This document shows, one piece after another, positions 23,419 to 31,628 of a stretch of DNA of 33,729 nt. Each line of letters opens with the position of its first letter. The first letter of the stretch is position 1. Under the pieces are notes generated by a model. The model searched no databases and was not told where the DNA came from. It saw only the letters and a list, made by a program, of their open reading frames with translations. A program made the translations under genes and the position numbers. This stretch comes from Roseobacter sinensis (GTDB taxonomy: Bacteria > Pseudomonadota > Alphaproteobacteria > Rhodobacterales > Rhodobacteraceae): contig NZ_JALIEB010000026.1 in the NCBI RefSeq assembly GCF_025755255.1, forward strand, positions 1-33,729. Direction: 5' to 3'.

Positions 23419-24089
23419 GGCTGCTGGGCGCGATCTCTGTGCTGGGCCTGGCGCTGGCGGTTGTGAGCGGCGGGGCCGCGCCCTTCGGGCGGGTGCTGAT
23501 GGCCGTGGGCCTGCCGGGGCTGGCGGTGCCCTTCTTTGCGGCGCCGGAGTGGCGGGGGGCGGCGTATTACCGTGCGGGGCAGTATGGCGCGGCGGTGGAG
23601 CGGTTCGCCGAAGCGCAGGAGCCCTTCAACCTCGGCAATGCGGAGGCGCATCGGGGCCGCCACGCGGCTGCGCTCGAGGCCTTCGATCTGGCGCGGGCGC
23701 GCGGGCACCCGCGCGCACAGGCGAATTTCGACGTGGTTGCGGCCTATTACGCAGGTCTGGGCATAGACCCCGCGGCGCTGGGGCTCTTTCCCGAACGCAA
23801 GGAAGGGCCCGAGATGGAGGGCTTCGTGGCCCGGGGTGACGGGCGTGCCGCGGGCACCGGCGACGCAGTCACGAACAGCACCACCATGCTCGGGCTCGCC
23901 GAGTTGCAGAGCCGCGGGCGGCTGGGGGTGCGGCGGGTGTTCGACGACAAGTTCATGGTGGCGGATGCGCGCTGGCTGGCGCAGCTGGCGGATGTGCCGG
24001 GGGACTACATGGCGGCCCGCATCGCCGAGGAGCACAAGCGCCGCGTGAAGGCCGGGCTGGCGCCGCCGCCACCGGAGGATCCGCGATGA
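23415..24089 (+). CDS. TPR-containing membrane-anchored protein (BatB/C tail-like)
   Basis: This 224-residue protein has two hydrophobic N-terminal segments (residues about 1-42). TPR-type helices follow at about 48-115: EWRGAAYYRAGQYGAAVERF, EPFNLGNAEAHRGRHAAALEAFDLA. The motif WRGxAxYRAGxYxxA, then FNLGNA, is what follows the last membrane helix in fused BatB/BatC proteins. The C-terminal 100 residues are unassigned and end in a proline-rich tail. It overlaps both neighbours (GTGA, ATGA). In mxa operons the gene at the equivalent place is mxaK, but orthology is uncertain. Confidence 0.75.
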   Translation: MRLLGAISVLGLALAVVSGGAAPFGRVLMAVGLPGLAVPFFAAPEWRGAAYYRAGQYGAAVERFAEAQEPFNLGNAEAHRGRHAAALEAFDLARARGHPRAQANFDVVAAYYAGLGIDPAALGLFPERKEGPEMEGFVARGDGRAAGTGDAVTNSTTMLGLAELQSRGRLGVRRVFDDKFMVADARWLAQLADVPGDYMAARIAEEHKRRVKAGLAPPPPEDPR

Positions 24090-25273
24090 GGCTGCTGCTG
24101 TGCCTATTGGTGCTGGCCCTTCCGGCGGGGGCGCTTGGGCAGTCGAGGACGGTGCTGCCCTCCGATCTGACCCTGTGGATCGAGGTGGAGGAGATGGCGC
24201 ATCCGCCGGTCGTCAAGGAGATGGTGCTGATCACGATCCGCGGGATCTACCGGAGGCACATCACCCGCGAGAAGCTGGAGCAGCCGGATCTCGACGGGTT
24301 CAGCTGGACGCAGCTGGGCAATGACGACTGGCGCGAAGAGCGTCTGAATGGCGAGACCGTGAAGACCTTCCGCCGCCGCATGGCGGTCTTTCCGGATCGC
24401 GCCGGCGCGCTCACCATCGGGGCCTTCGCGCATCAGCTGACCCTGACGGACGAGCGCGACGACTGGTTCGAACATGCGGTGCTCTCCAAGCCGGTGACCA
24501 TCGAGGTCGCCCCCGCGCCGCAGACGGATGGCTGGTGGTTCCCGGTCCGCGAACTGAAAATCTCCGATCAGTGGTCGAACGCGCCGGACCAGCTGACGCC
24601 GGGCGAGGGCGTGCTGCGGGTGGTGCGGATCGAGGCGCTGGGGGTGACGCCGGAGATGCTGCCGCCAATGCCGGAGCTGACCTCGCCGTCGGCGATGATC
24701 TTCCCGCACCCCGAAAAGCGCTTTGTCGAGCTCTCGCCGGAGGGGCCGCAATCCTTCGCGTTCTGGCGCTGGACGATCCGGCCGAGCAATGACACCTCGA
24801 CCATCGTGGAGCCGATGTCCTTCGAGTACTTCGACACGGTGAACCGGGTTGCCCGCAGCGTGACGATCAGCGCCCAGCGGGTGGCTTACGGTGCCGCGAT
24901 CCCCGAGGCCGCGGTACCGACATCCGGCGCGCGGCCGCACGCGGCGCAGCTGCCCGGCTGGGGCCTTGCGGTTCTGGCGGCTGTGGTGAGCCTTGCGGGC
25001 ACGCTCCATGCGTCGAGCGGACGGGACTGGGGCGGGCTGCGAGCGCTGCAGCGGTTCGGGCTCTTCGATCCGCTGGCCCGGCAGCTGCGGACCGCGGCGC
25101 GCGCGGGCCGTGTGGAGGGCGTGCGCCGCGCCGCGGCCGCGATCCTGCACCGGGATGGCGCCTCGGACGCGCGGGCGCTTTTGTTGCAGCAGCTGGACCA
25201 GGCGGTCTTCAGCCCGGAGCGCCGCCCCTATCCGCTGGTTGCCTTCGCGCGATCCTTCCTGCGGGCTGCGTGA
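24086..25273 (+). CDS. BatD-like periplasmic protein with membrane anchor
   Basis: This 395-residue protein has a Sec signal (LLLCLLVLALPAGALGQS) and a BatD-type beta-rich periplasmic region. It includes ITIRGIYRRHITREKLEQP, a FSWTQLGNDDW segment and RRRMAVFPDRAGALTIGAF, all typical of BatD. A transmembrane helix lies near residues 293-312 (GWGLAVLAAVVSLAGTLHA), with a cytoplasmic C-terminus of about 80 residues. It is the last gene of the MoxR operon, and no terminator is visible after it. BatD proteins are thought to work with the VWA partners in periplasmic folding; the link to methanol dehydrogenase maturation is inferred from context. Confidence 0.82.
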   Translation: MRLLLCLLVLALPAGALGQSRTVLPSDLTLWIEVEEMAHPPVVKEMVLITIRGIYRRHITREKLEQPDLDGFSWTQLGNDDWREERLNGETVKTFRRRMAVFPDRAGALTIGAFAHQLTLTDERDDWFEHAVLSKPVTIEVAPAPQTDGWWFPVRELKISDQWSNAPDQLTPGEGVLRVVRIEALGVTPEMLPPMPELTSPSAMIFPHPEKRFVELSPEGPQSFAFWRWTIRPSNDTSTIVEPMSFEYFDTVNRVARSVTISAQRVAYGAAIPEAAVPTSGARPHAAQLPGWGLAVLAAVVSLAGTLHASSGRDWGGLRALQRFGLFDPLARQLRTAARAGRVEGVRRAAAAILHRDGASDARALLLQQLDQAVFSPERRPYPLVAFARSFLRAA

Positions 25274-25365
25274 TTCTGCACATCGGGGCGCTGAACGGCC
25301 CAAAAGATGCAAAATAATGACAAAACAACCCGCTAGGTCGCCGGAAACCCGATCCGCCGGGCGGC

Positions 25366-25396
25366 TTTGCCGCGGTTTTGCCGCGGTTTTGCGGCC
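25366..25396. repeat. tandem 11-bp repeats upstream of the LuxR-type response regulator
   Basis: TTTGCCGCGG (25366-25375), TTTTGCCGCGG (25376-25386) and TTTTGCGGCC (25387-25396) are head-to-tail copies, the last partly diverged, with an 11-base period (one helical turn). They lie 17 bases upstream of a predicted -35 element. They suit an activator binding array but could be simple slippage repeats. Confidence 0.4.
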
Positions 25397-25412
25397 ATTC
25401 CCTCACTATTGG

Positions 25413-25440
25413 TTGAAAATGAAGCCAGCGCGGCTACGAT
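25413..25440 (+). promoter_or_regulatory. predicted promoter of the response regulator operon
   Basis: TTGAAA (25413-25418) and TACGAT (25435-25440) are separated by 16 bases, close to the sigma-70 consensus. Transcription would begin about 12-15 bases before the ATG at 25461, leaving a short leader with GGAGGAA (25449-25455). Confidence 0.4.
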
Positions 25441-25460
25441 CAAGTCTGGGAGGAACCTAG

Positions 25461-26174
25461 ATGGAACATGCACGCACGCCTGCTGTTCAGGATGCGGTTT
25501 CAGACATTCTGATTGTTGATGATCACCCTCTGTACAGCGATGCTCTGGAGTCGGCCCTGGAGATCGTCTTCGCCGCGCCGACCATTCGCAAGGCCCAGAA
25601 CCTGACCGACGCGCTGACCGAGGCGAAGAACGGATTTGCACCGGACCTCGTCATGTTCGACCTCAAGCTGCCGGATGTGAGCGGGATCTCCGGGTTCGAG
25701 AGCCTGCGCGCGCACCTGCCCGACGCGAAGATCCTCGTGGTCTCGTCGCTGGCGTCGTTCGATCTGGTGCAGTCACTTCTGGAGCGCGGCGCCTGCGGCT
25801 TCCTGCCGAAGGACACCTCGGCCAGCGGGTTACGCACGGCCTTGGCCGATATCATGCAGGGGCGGACCTATGTGCCGAAGGACTACCAGACGCCGGACTA
25901 TTGCGCCGGCTCGGGGGAGGTCTTCGACCATCCCAAGCTGGCCGAGCTCACGCCACAGCAGAAACGCATCATGCGGCTGATCTGCCGCGGCAAGCCGAAC
26001 AAGCAGATTGCCTATGAGCTGTCGCTGGCCGAAGCGACCGTCAAGGCGCATATCACCGCGCTGCTGCGGCGGCTGGGAGTGCACAACCGGACCCAGGCGG
26101 TCGTGATGGTCGAAGGCGTCATCGCCTCGCAACGCGGCGACGAGCCGGAAGCACGCGCGTTTCTGATGCAGTAG
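25461..26174 (+). CDS. LuxR/FixJ-family response regulator (FlhR/ErbR-like)
   Basis: This 237-residue regulator has an intact receiver domain: acidic pair in LIVDDHP (Asp20 and Asp21), phospho-acceptor Asp67 in LVMFDLKLP, Ser in VVSSLAS and Lys117 in FLPKDTS. A LuxR helix-turn-helix lies at about 168-228 (LTPQQKRIMRLICRGKPNKQIAYELSLAEATVKAHITALLRRLGV). GGAGGAA precedes ATG 25461. With the FIST protein and hybrid kinase downstream it forms a sensory operon. Related LuxR-type regulators control methanol and formaldehyde oxidation in Paracoccus (FlhSR) and ethanol oxidation in Pseudomonas (ErbR/AgmR). Which of these is the true ortholog needs a tree. Confidence 0.9.
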   Translation: MEHARTPAVQDAVSDILIVDDHPLYSDALESALEIVFAAPTIRKAQNLTDALTEAKNGFAPDLVMFDLKLPDVSGISGFESLRAHLPDAKILVVSSLASFDLVQSLLERGACGFLPKDTSASGLRTALADIMQGRTYVPKDYQTPDYCAGSGEVFDHPKLAELTPQQKRIMRLICRGKPNKQIAYELSLAEATVKAHITALLRRLGVHNRTQAVVMVEGVIASQRGDEPEARAFLMQ

Positions 26175-26186
26175 CGGGCGGCTCCG

Positions 26187-27344
26187 ATGCTTGATGCGCG
26201 CGCCCACCCGTCCTGCATTTCGGTCGCCGTCTCCCGGGCGGTGGGCGAAGCCTATGCCGCGCGCAATGCCGCGGCCCAGATCAACTGCAGCGAGACCTGT
26301 TTCGTGCTGGCCTTCGTGCCGGGCGATCTCGATGGCCGGCGGGTGGCGGCGGCGCTGGAGGAGGCGCTGGAAGGCGTGCCGGTGTTCGGCTGCTCTTCCG
26401 CCGGGCAGATCACGCCGCATGGCTATGAGACCGATGCGCTTTTGCTGCTGGCGTTCCCGAAGGCGCATTTCCGCTGCTCCTCGATCCTGTTCGAGCCCCT
26501 GAAGCCGCTCTCGACCACCGCGATCGCCACGGCCGCGCAGCGCCACGAGAAGACCTTCTCGCACACTGCGGGCTGGCACCGGCTGGGGCTGATCTTTGCG
26601 GATGGGCTGTCCAAACAGGAGGATGTGCTGATCTCGACGCTGGAGACGGTGCTGGACGATCTGCCGCTCTTCGGCGGCTCGGCCGGTGATGCGCTGCGCT
26701 TCGAGGACACCTATGTGCTGCATCAGGGCCGGTGCTATGGCAATGCGGCGACGCTGCTGCTGCTGGAGACCGATCTGCCGTTTCGCGGCTTCGGCTTCGA
26801 TCACTTCCTGCCCGGCGGGACCCCGATCGTGATCACGGGCGCCGACCCGGACGAGCGCAAGGTTTTCGAGATCAACGGCGCGCCCGCCGCACAGGAGTAT
26901 GCGCGTCTGGTGGGCTGTGCGGTCGCGGATCTCTCGCCGCAGATCTTCGCCGAGAACCCGCTGTTGATCGAGTACAAGGACCGGCACTATGTGCGCGCGA
27001 TTTCGGACGCGGGCGAGGATGACGCGCTGTCGTTCCTGGCCGCGATCGATGACGGGCTGATCATGACGCTGGGGCAGGGGCAGGAGATCATCCGAACGCT
27101 GCAGAGCGGGCTCGACATCCACGACGAACAGGGCCGCCGCCCCGATTTCATCCTCGGGTTCGACTGCGTGCTGCGCAAGCTGGAGATCGAGCAGAAGCAG
27201 CTGGGCCGCGCGGTGTCGGAGGTGCTGTGTTCCGCGCATGTGGTGGGCTTCAACACCTACGGCGAACAGCATTGCGGCGTGCACATGAACCAGACGCTGG
27301 TGGGCGTCGCCTTCTTCGGACCGGACCAGAGGACCCTCTATTGA
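26187..27344 (+). CDS. FIST-domain sensor protein (NosP-like)
   Basis: This 385-residue soluble protein has the FIST N-domain at about residues 30-225 (ALEEALEGVPVFGCSSAGQIT, LPLFGGSAGDALRF) and FIST C-domain at about 230-370 (ARLVGCAVADLSPQIF, VLRKLEIEQKQLGRAVSEVL, VVGFNTYGEQHCGVHMNQTLVG). FIST proteins are ligand-sensing domains. The family member NosP of Pseudomonas aeruginosa binds haem and nitric oxide and inhibits the kinase NahK encoded next to it. Here too the FIST gene overlaps a NahK-type kinase gene. ATG 26187 is 12 bases after the regulator stop, with a modest GCGGGCGG upstream. The ligand is not established for this protein. Confidence 0.85.
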   Translation: MLDARAHPSCISVAVSRAVGEAYAARNAAAQINCSETCFVLAFVPGDLDGRRVAAALEEALEGVPVFGCSSAGQITPHGYETDALLLLAFPKAHFRCSSILFEPLKPLSTTAIATAAQRHEKTFSHTAGWHRLGLIFADGLSKQEDVLISTLETVLDDLPLFGGSAGDALRFEDTYVLHQGRCYGNAATLLLLETDLPFRGFGFDHFLPGGTPIVITGADPDERKVFEINGAPAAQEYARLVGCAVADLSPQIFAENPLLIEYKDRHYVRAISDAGEDDALSFLAAIDDGLIMTLGQGQEIIRTLQSGLDIHDEQGRRPDFILGFDCVLRKLEIEQKQLGRAVSEVLCSAHVVGFNTYGEQHCGVHMNQTLVGVAFFGPDQRTLY

Positions 27345-29575
27345 GCCTGATCGATCCAGATGACCCGCCGCTGGTGCAGGTGGAGAAGCAGGCCAAGATC
27401 ATCGATGCGCTGATCCGCCGGGCGAGCCGGCAGAAGGACGTAGGCCCCTCGGCCTATCGCGCCTTCCAGTCGGCCATCGACCTTCAGCAGAAGGTCGCAG
27501 CACAGACCATCGAGCTGGAAAGCGCGCGCTCGGAACGCGAACGCACCCGCAAGACGCTGGCCGAGGCGTTGGCCTCGATGGAAGAGGGGCTGGCGCTCTT
27601 TTCCGACGGTGCCTTGAACATCTGCAACGATCTATTCATCGGCCTCTTGCCGGATGTTTCGGACCGGATCGTGCCGGGCCTGACGCTGGAGCAGTATTTC
27701 CAGCTGATGGCGGGCAGCAAATACCTGGTATCGACGGACCGCAAGCTCTCCAAGTTCAGCCGGGCATTGGAAAGCCGGCAGGCGGCGGGCGCGGTCGTGT
27801 CGGTGATCGTCGAGGTGCCGCGGGACCGCTGGTACCAGCTCAGCGCGCAGCGGACCTCGCATGAAAACACGGTGCTGCTGCTCACCGAAATCACCGCGCT
27901 GGTGCGGCACAACCGCCGCGAAAAGGAGCATTTGATCGACCGGCAGTCCGATTATCTGCAGGCGGTCTTTCAGAACATGACGGCCGGGGTCTGCACCTTC
28001 TCTGCCGCGGGCGAGGTGCGGATGCACAATGGCCGCTTCCGCGACATCCTGGGCGTGCCGCTGGCGATGGTGCAGCCCGGCACGCCGCTTCAGGACCTGC
28101 TGGATTTCATGCGCACCCGCGGGCTGATCGACGATGCGGCCCTCGCGCGGAAGGACGCCTGGCGGGCCGAGCTGGCGCGCAAGGGGGCGCTGACGGCCCG
28201 CGTCTCGCATGGGGTGGATCGGGTGCTCGACGTGCAGATCAACGCGCTGCCCGATGACGGGTTCATCGTGGAGTTGAAAGACGTCACACTCGAGACCCGC
28301 TCGACCGAGATCCTGGAAAACCGGGTGGCGGAGCGCACGGCGGAGCTGACCCGGGCCAACGCCAGCCTGACGAAGCAATACGAGGAAAAGGCGCGGGTTG
28401 AAGAGGAGTTGCGCGTGGCCAAGGAACGCGCCGAAGCGGCCGTCTCGTCCAAGACGCGCTTCTTGGCGGCGGCGAGCCATGATCTTCTGCAACCGATCAA
28501 TGCGGCGAAGCTGCTGATCTCCTCCTTGCAGGAGACCACGCGCGAGACCCGCTTCCGGCCTTTGGTAGAGCGGTTGCAGGGGGCGTTTTCGTCGGCGGAG
28601 TATCTGCTGCATTCGCTGCTCGACATTTCGCGTCTTGAGAGCGCCGATCCCGACACCGTCACGGTCACCGATGTGAGCCTCGAAGGGCTGATGCGCGGCG
28701 TGCGCGCGGATCAGGCACTGGTTGCGGCCCAGAAGGACGTGCGGCTCGACGTGGTGCCCTGCAGCCTCGTGGTGCGGTCAGATCCGGTCTACCTGCTGCG
28801 CTCGATCCAGAACCTGGTGGTGAATGCCATTCAATACACCGATCCCGGCGGCCGGGTGCTTTTGGGGTGCAGGCGCCGCGGCGCGCGGGTGGCGCTCGAG
28901 GTCTGGGACACCGGCATCGGCATCTCCGCCAAGGACCAGCTGCGCATCTTCGACGAATTCACCCGCGCCGAGAATGTGCCCATCGGCTCGGGCGTCGGGC
29001 TCGGGCTGTCGGTGGTGGACCGGGCCTGCCGCCTGCTGGACCACGATCTAACAGTGCGGTCGAAGCCCGGAACCGGCTCGGTCTTCAGCATCGAGATGGA
29101 TGTGGTGGACCGGACCCTGGCCAACCCCGTGCCCTTCGGACCGGTGGAGGACACCTTCGACGGGGCGCTGGATTGCATCGCGCTGGTGATCGAGAACGAC
29201 GCCGATGTGCTCTATGGCGCGACGCAGTGGCTGGAGCTGCGCGGCGCCAGCGTGCTGCCAGCCCGCTCGACGGCGGAAGCGCTGACCCATGTGGCGGACC
29301 TCGGCATGCCGCCCGACATCATCCTTGCGGATTACCAGCTGGATGGCACCGACACCGGGGTGCAGGCGACGCAGGACATCCGCGCCGCCACCGAGAGCCA
29401 TGTGCCCGCGATTCTGATCACGGCGGACCGCAGCGAGAGCGTGCGGCGGCGTGGCATGCTGAACGATATGTCGGTGCTGACCAAGCCTGCCGAGCTCTCG
29501 CGGCTGCTGCCCCTGATCGACTGGAAGCTGCGCAGCGCGAGATCGGATGCGGATACAGACAAAAGTCGGCGATGA
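27341..29575 (+). CDS. NahK/ErcS'-type hybrid histidine kinase
   Basis: The kinase has about 744 residues and no transmembrane helices, so it is cytoplasmic. A coiled N-terminus (about 15-75) is followed by two PAS-like units, beginning near 79 (SMEEGLALFSDG) and 212 (NMTAGVCTFSAAGEV). A coiled coil (about 325-370), HisKA with His380 in AAASHDLLQPINAAKLL, and a HATPase domain (VNAIQYT, WDTGIGI, GSGVGLGLSVV) come next. A C-terminal receiver carries Asp664 in ILADYQLDG and Lys in LTKPAE. The AxSHDLxQPxxA box is typical of the NahK/ErcS' subfamily. TTG 27341 overlaps the FIST stop (TTGA) after AGAGGA, giving translational coupling; the start remains somewhat uncertain. It probably phosphorylates the LuxR-type regulator at 25461. 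Confidence 0.88.
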   Translation: MSLIDPDDPPLVQVEKQAKIIDALIRRASRQKDVGPSAYRAFQSAIDLQQKVAAQTIELESARSERERTRKTLAEALASMEEGLALFSDGALNICNDLFIGLLPDVSDRIVPGLTLEQYFQLMAGSKYLVSTDRKLSKFSRALESRQAAGAVVSVIVEVPRDRWYQLSAQRTSHENTVLLLTEITALVRHNRREKEHLIDRQSDYLQAVFQNMTAGVCTFSAAGEVRMHNGRFRDILGVPLAMVQPGTPLQDLLDFMRTRGLIDDAALARKDAWRAELARKGALTARVSHGVDRVLDVQINALPDDGFIVELKDVTLETRSTEILENRVAERTAELTRANASLTKQYEEKARVEEELRVAKERAEAAVSSKTRFLAAASHDLLQPINAAKLLISSLQETTRETRFRPLVERLQGAFSSAEYLLHSLLDISRLESADPDTVTVTDVSLEGLMRGVRADQALVAAQKDVRLDVVPCSLVVRSDPVYLLRSIQNLVVNAIQYTDPGGRVLLGCRRRGARVALEVWDTGIGISAKDQLRIFDEFTRAENVPIGSGVGLGLSVVDRACRLLDHDLTVRSKPGTGSVFSIEMDVVDRTLANPVPFGPVEDTFDGALDCIALVIENDADVLYGATQWLELRGASVLPARSTAEALTHVADLGMPPDIILADYQLDGTDTGVQATQDIRAATESHVPAILITADRSESVRRRGMLNDMSVLTKPAELSRLLPLIDWKLRSARSDADTDKSRR

Positions 29576-29621
29576 CACCGCCGGGCTGGTGCACGCAGAC
29601 TGACAATCGGGAGGAGAGACA

Positions 29622-30281
29622 ATGATCAGGTTGACGGCATTTGCACTTACAGCGGCGCTCTGTGCCAGCGCCCTTCCGGCCAGCCCGCTGGCAGGCGACA
29701 AGACCTATGACATGCTGTTCCGCACCGGCACGCTGGACCGGATCGACCGCGCGGCCGAGCTGGTCTATCGCCGCGAGGTGGCCAGCGCCCTGAAGCCCGA
29801 GGCGGAGGGGCGCGATACGGGCGATATCGCGCTGAGCTTCCGTGAAGGCGAGGCGCCGCTGGCGCTGCTGGAGTTTCGGCAAGACGGCAAGCACCGCGCC
29901 CTTGGCAGCTTTCCGGCCAGCGTCGGCAACCCGATGATCATGTATTTCTACGAGACCGTGGTGCGTGACATGGCCGAGGCCGCGGGCGGCAGCCCCTTCT
30001 ACATCCGCAACCGCGTCAAGGATGCGCTGATCCAGACCTCGGACATTCAGCAGGGCGAGGCGGTTGTGGGCGGCAAGACGGTGCGGACCCAGACCATCCG
30101 GCTCTATCCCTTTGCCGACGATCCCAACCGGGACCGGATGCGCGGCTTCGGCGATCTGGAGTTGCGCGTGACCATGTCGGAGGAGGTGCCGGGCTGGTAC
30201 ATGAGCCTTGTGGCGGAAGCCTCCGGCGGGGATGTCTACAAGTCCGAGATCCTCTTCGACCGGGTGGATGGTCAGCCATGA
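29622..30281 (+). CDS. secreted protein of unknown function (219 aa)
   Basis: This 219-residue protein has a Sec signal (RLTAFALTAALCASALPASPLAG) and a predominantly beta mature part with no cysteine after the signal. Segments such as YRREVASALKPEAEG, SFPASVGNPMIMYFYETVVRDMAEAAGGSPFYIRNRVKDAL and RMRGFGDLELRVTMSEEVPGWYMSL suggest a compact domain. I do not recognise a named family. GGGAGGAGAGACA precedes the ATG, 46 bases after the hybrid kinase. It overlaps the next gene by ATGA, so the two secreted proteins are made together. A periplasmic accessory role for a quinoprotein dehydrogenase is suggested by the neighbours only. Confidence 0.75.
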   Translation: MIRLTAFALTAALCASALPASPLAGDKTYDMLFRTGTLDRIDRAAELVYRREVASALKPEAEGRDTGDIALSFREGEAPLALLEFRQDGKHRALGSFPASVGNPMIMYFYETVVRDMAEAAGGSPFYIRNRVKDALIQTSDIQQGEAVVGGKTVRTQTIRLYPFADDPNRDRMRGFGDLELRVTMSEEVPGWYMSLVAEASGGDVYKSEILFDRVDGQP

Positions 30282-30631
30282 CGCGGGTGGCCCTCGCCCT
30301 TGCGTTCGCCGCGGGTTTGCCCGGGGCCGCGGTTGCGCAGTCCGTAGCGGAACAACTGAACGATTATCCCACTGCGGCGCGCGCGGATTACGTCTTTGCC
30401 TGCATGGTCACCAACGGGCAGACGCGCGAAATGCTCGACCGCTGCGCCTGTTCCATTGATGAGATCGCCTCGATCCTGCCTTACGAGAAGTACCTCGAAG
30501 CCGAGACCGTGCTGTCGATGCGCCGCGTGGGCGGCGAGCGGATGTCGTTCTTCCAAAGTGCTGCGATGGCAGAGAACATCGTGGCCGACCTGCGGCGCGC
30601 GCAGGCCGAGGCCGAGATCATCTGCTTTTGA
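30278..30631 (+). CDS. small secreted four-cysteine protein
   Basis: This 117-residue protein has a Sec signal (ALALAFAAGLPGAAVAQS). The mature part is helical, with cysteines in DYVFACMVTNGQ, in DRCACSIDEIA and at the end in EIICF, a four-Cys pattern suited to disulfides or metal binding. The CxC pair does not make a haem c site (no CxxCH). It overlaps the preceding secreted gene by ATGA. I know of no assigned function. Position between a C1 regulatory operon and a SoxYZ-like carrier suggests periplasmic redox or quinoprotein support. Confidence 0.75.
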   Translation: MTRVALALAFAAGLPGAAVAQSVAEQLNDYPTAARADYVFACMVTNGQTREMLDRCACSIDEIASILPYEKYLEAETVLSMRRVGGERMSFFQSAAMAENIVADLRRAQAEAEIICF

Positions 30632-30691
30632 TCCAGGGGCAAAAGGGGCCCCCAGCGCGATGGCGGCGCCCTCCTCTTGTCCGGTGCGGTA

Positions 30692-31504
30692 TTAGCCGCT
30701 GACGGACTTCGGCAGGCTGCGCTCGAAGCTGTTGCCATCCGTGTCCGTCGCCTTCACCGTCAGCGCCGTTGTGCCATTGTCGTTGTAGGCGAAGCGGAAC
30801 ACGGGGTTCTCCGAGATCGAGATCCCGCCATCCATGGTGAAGAGCAGCTCGTCGCCCTGCCACACTTCCAGATGGTCGATGAAATGCGCCGGGATGAAGA
30901 GCTGTGTGATCTGGTCGCGCTGCAGCCCCGAGTAGTTCGGGTGGCGGATCATGATCTGCGCTTCCCGGCGCGGCGTGGACATCTGCGCGCCCTCGTCGAA
31001 GCTGCGCAGCTTCATCTGGCCCATGCTGGCCAGCGCCACTTCGGGATCACGGGTGGCCGGCGCCGAGCAGCCGCCCGAGGCTTTCACGTAGCGGCCGGTC
31101 ATGTGCAGCCCCTCCGGTGTCTCGGCGATGACCCGCACGTTCGAATACTGGTTCACCCGCACCCGCAGCTCGAAGTCCAGCGTGCCCATGGCCGGGGAAA
31201 AGCCGAAAACAGCCGCCACCGGGGCGGGGTTTTCATCGATCACGACCGTGGCCGCGGAGATTGTCACAGAGGGGTCGGTCTGCTTGAGGACAATCGGAAC
31301 CGTGGCGGCATCATGCGCGCGATAGGGCGCGTCGATGCTGAGCAGGCCATCGGCGGAGGCGATGCTGGCATCGCCCACCACATCTTCGCGCAGGTCGTTC
31401 CATGTCTCGCTTTCGGTCAGCGGATTTTTCACGGCATCGGTCGCCCAGGCGGGGCCCGCCATCAGCGCGACGAGGGCCGCCGTGTGCAAAAGTTTGATCG
31501 CCAT
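30692..31504 (-). CDS. fused SoxYZ-like carrier, quinoprotein dehydrogenase-associated
   Basis: This 270-residue protein has a Sec signal (LLHTAALVALMAGPAWA, cleavage near residue 21), then a SoxY-like domain ending in ASGGCSAPAT with Cys near residue 146. A SoxZ-like domain follows (about 165-265, REAQIMIRHPNYSGLQRDQ... NPVFRFAYNDNGTTAL). This single-chain SoxY-SoxZ fusion with a GGCSAP motif is the carrier type that recurs with PQQ-dependent dehydrogenases rather than with sulfur oxidation. ATG 31504 has a perfect GGAGGAGG upstream. It diverges from the zinc metallohydrolase gene, a known companion. The residue carried on the Cys is unknown. Confidence 0.9.
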   Translation of the reverse strand: MAIKLLHTAALVALMAGPAWATDAVKNPLTESETWNDLREDVVGDASIASADGLLSIDAPYRAHDAATVPIVLKQTDPSVTISAATVVIDENPAPVAAVFGFSPAMGTLDFELRVRVNQYSNVRVIAETPEGLHMTGRYVKASGGCSAPATRDPEVALASMGQMKLRSFDEGAQMSTPRREAQIMIRHPNYSGLQRDQITQLFIPAHFIDHLEVWQGDELLFTMDGGISISENPVFRFAYNDNGTTALTVKATDTDGNSFERSLPKSVSG

Positions 31505-31628
31505 ATCTGCCTCCTCCAGCACAGACGCGCTATCGTTATCGCATAAATGGGCGGCAAATGACACACATACCTATGGCTGATTGGGCGCGGCGGGATGCCG
31601 TGGGATGATCCGGCAGGGAGGAGCCGCC

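Noticed and set aside
30278-30631. Small c-type cytochrome
   Set aside because: The cysteines occur as CxC and isolated residues; no CxxCH haem-binding motif is present.
30636-30652. Terminator between the convergent four-Cys gene and the SoxYZ-fusion gene
   Set aside because: GGGGC/GCCCC can pair around an AAAAGGG loop, but the stem is short, alternative pairings exist and no T tract follows on either strand.
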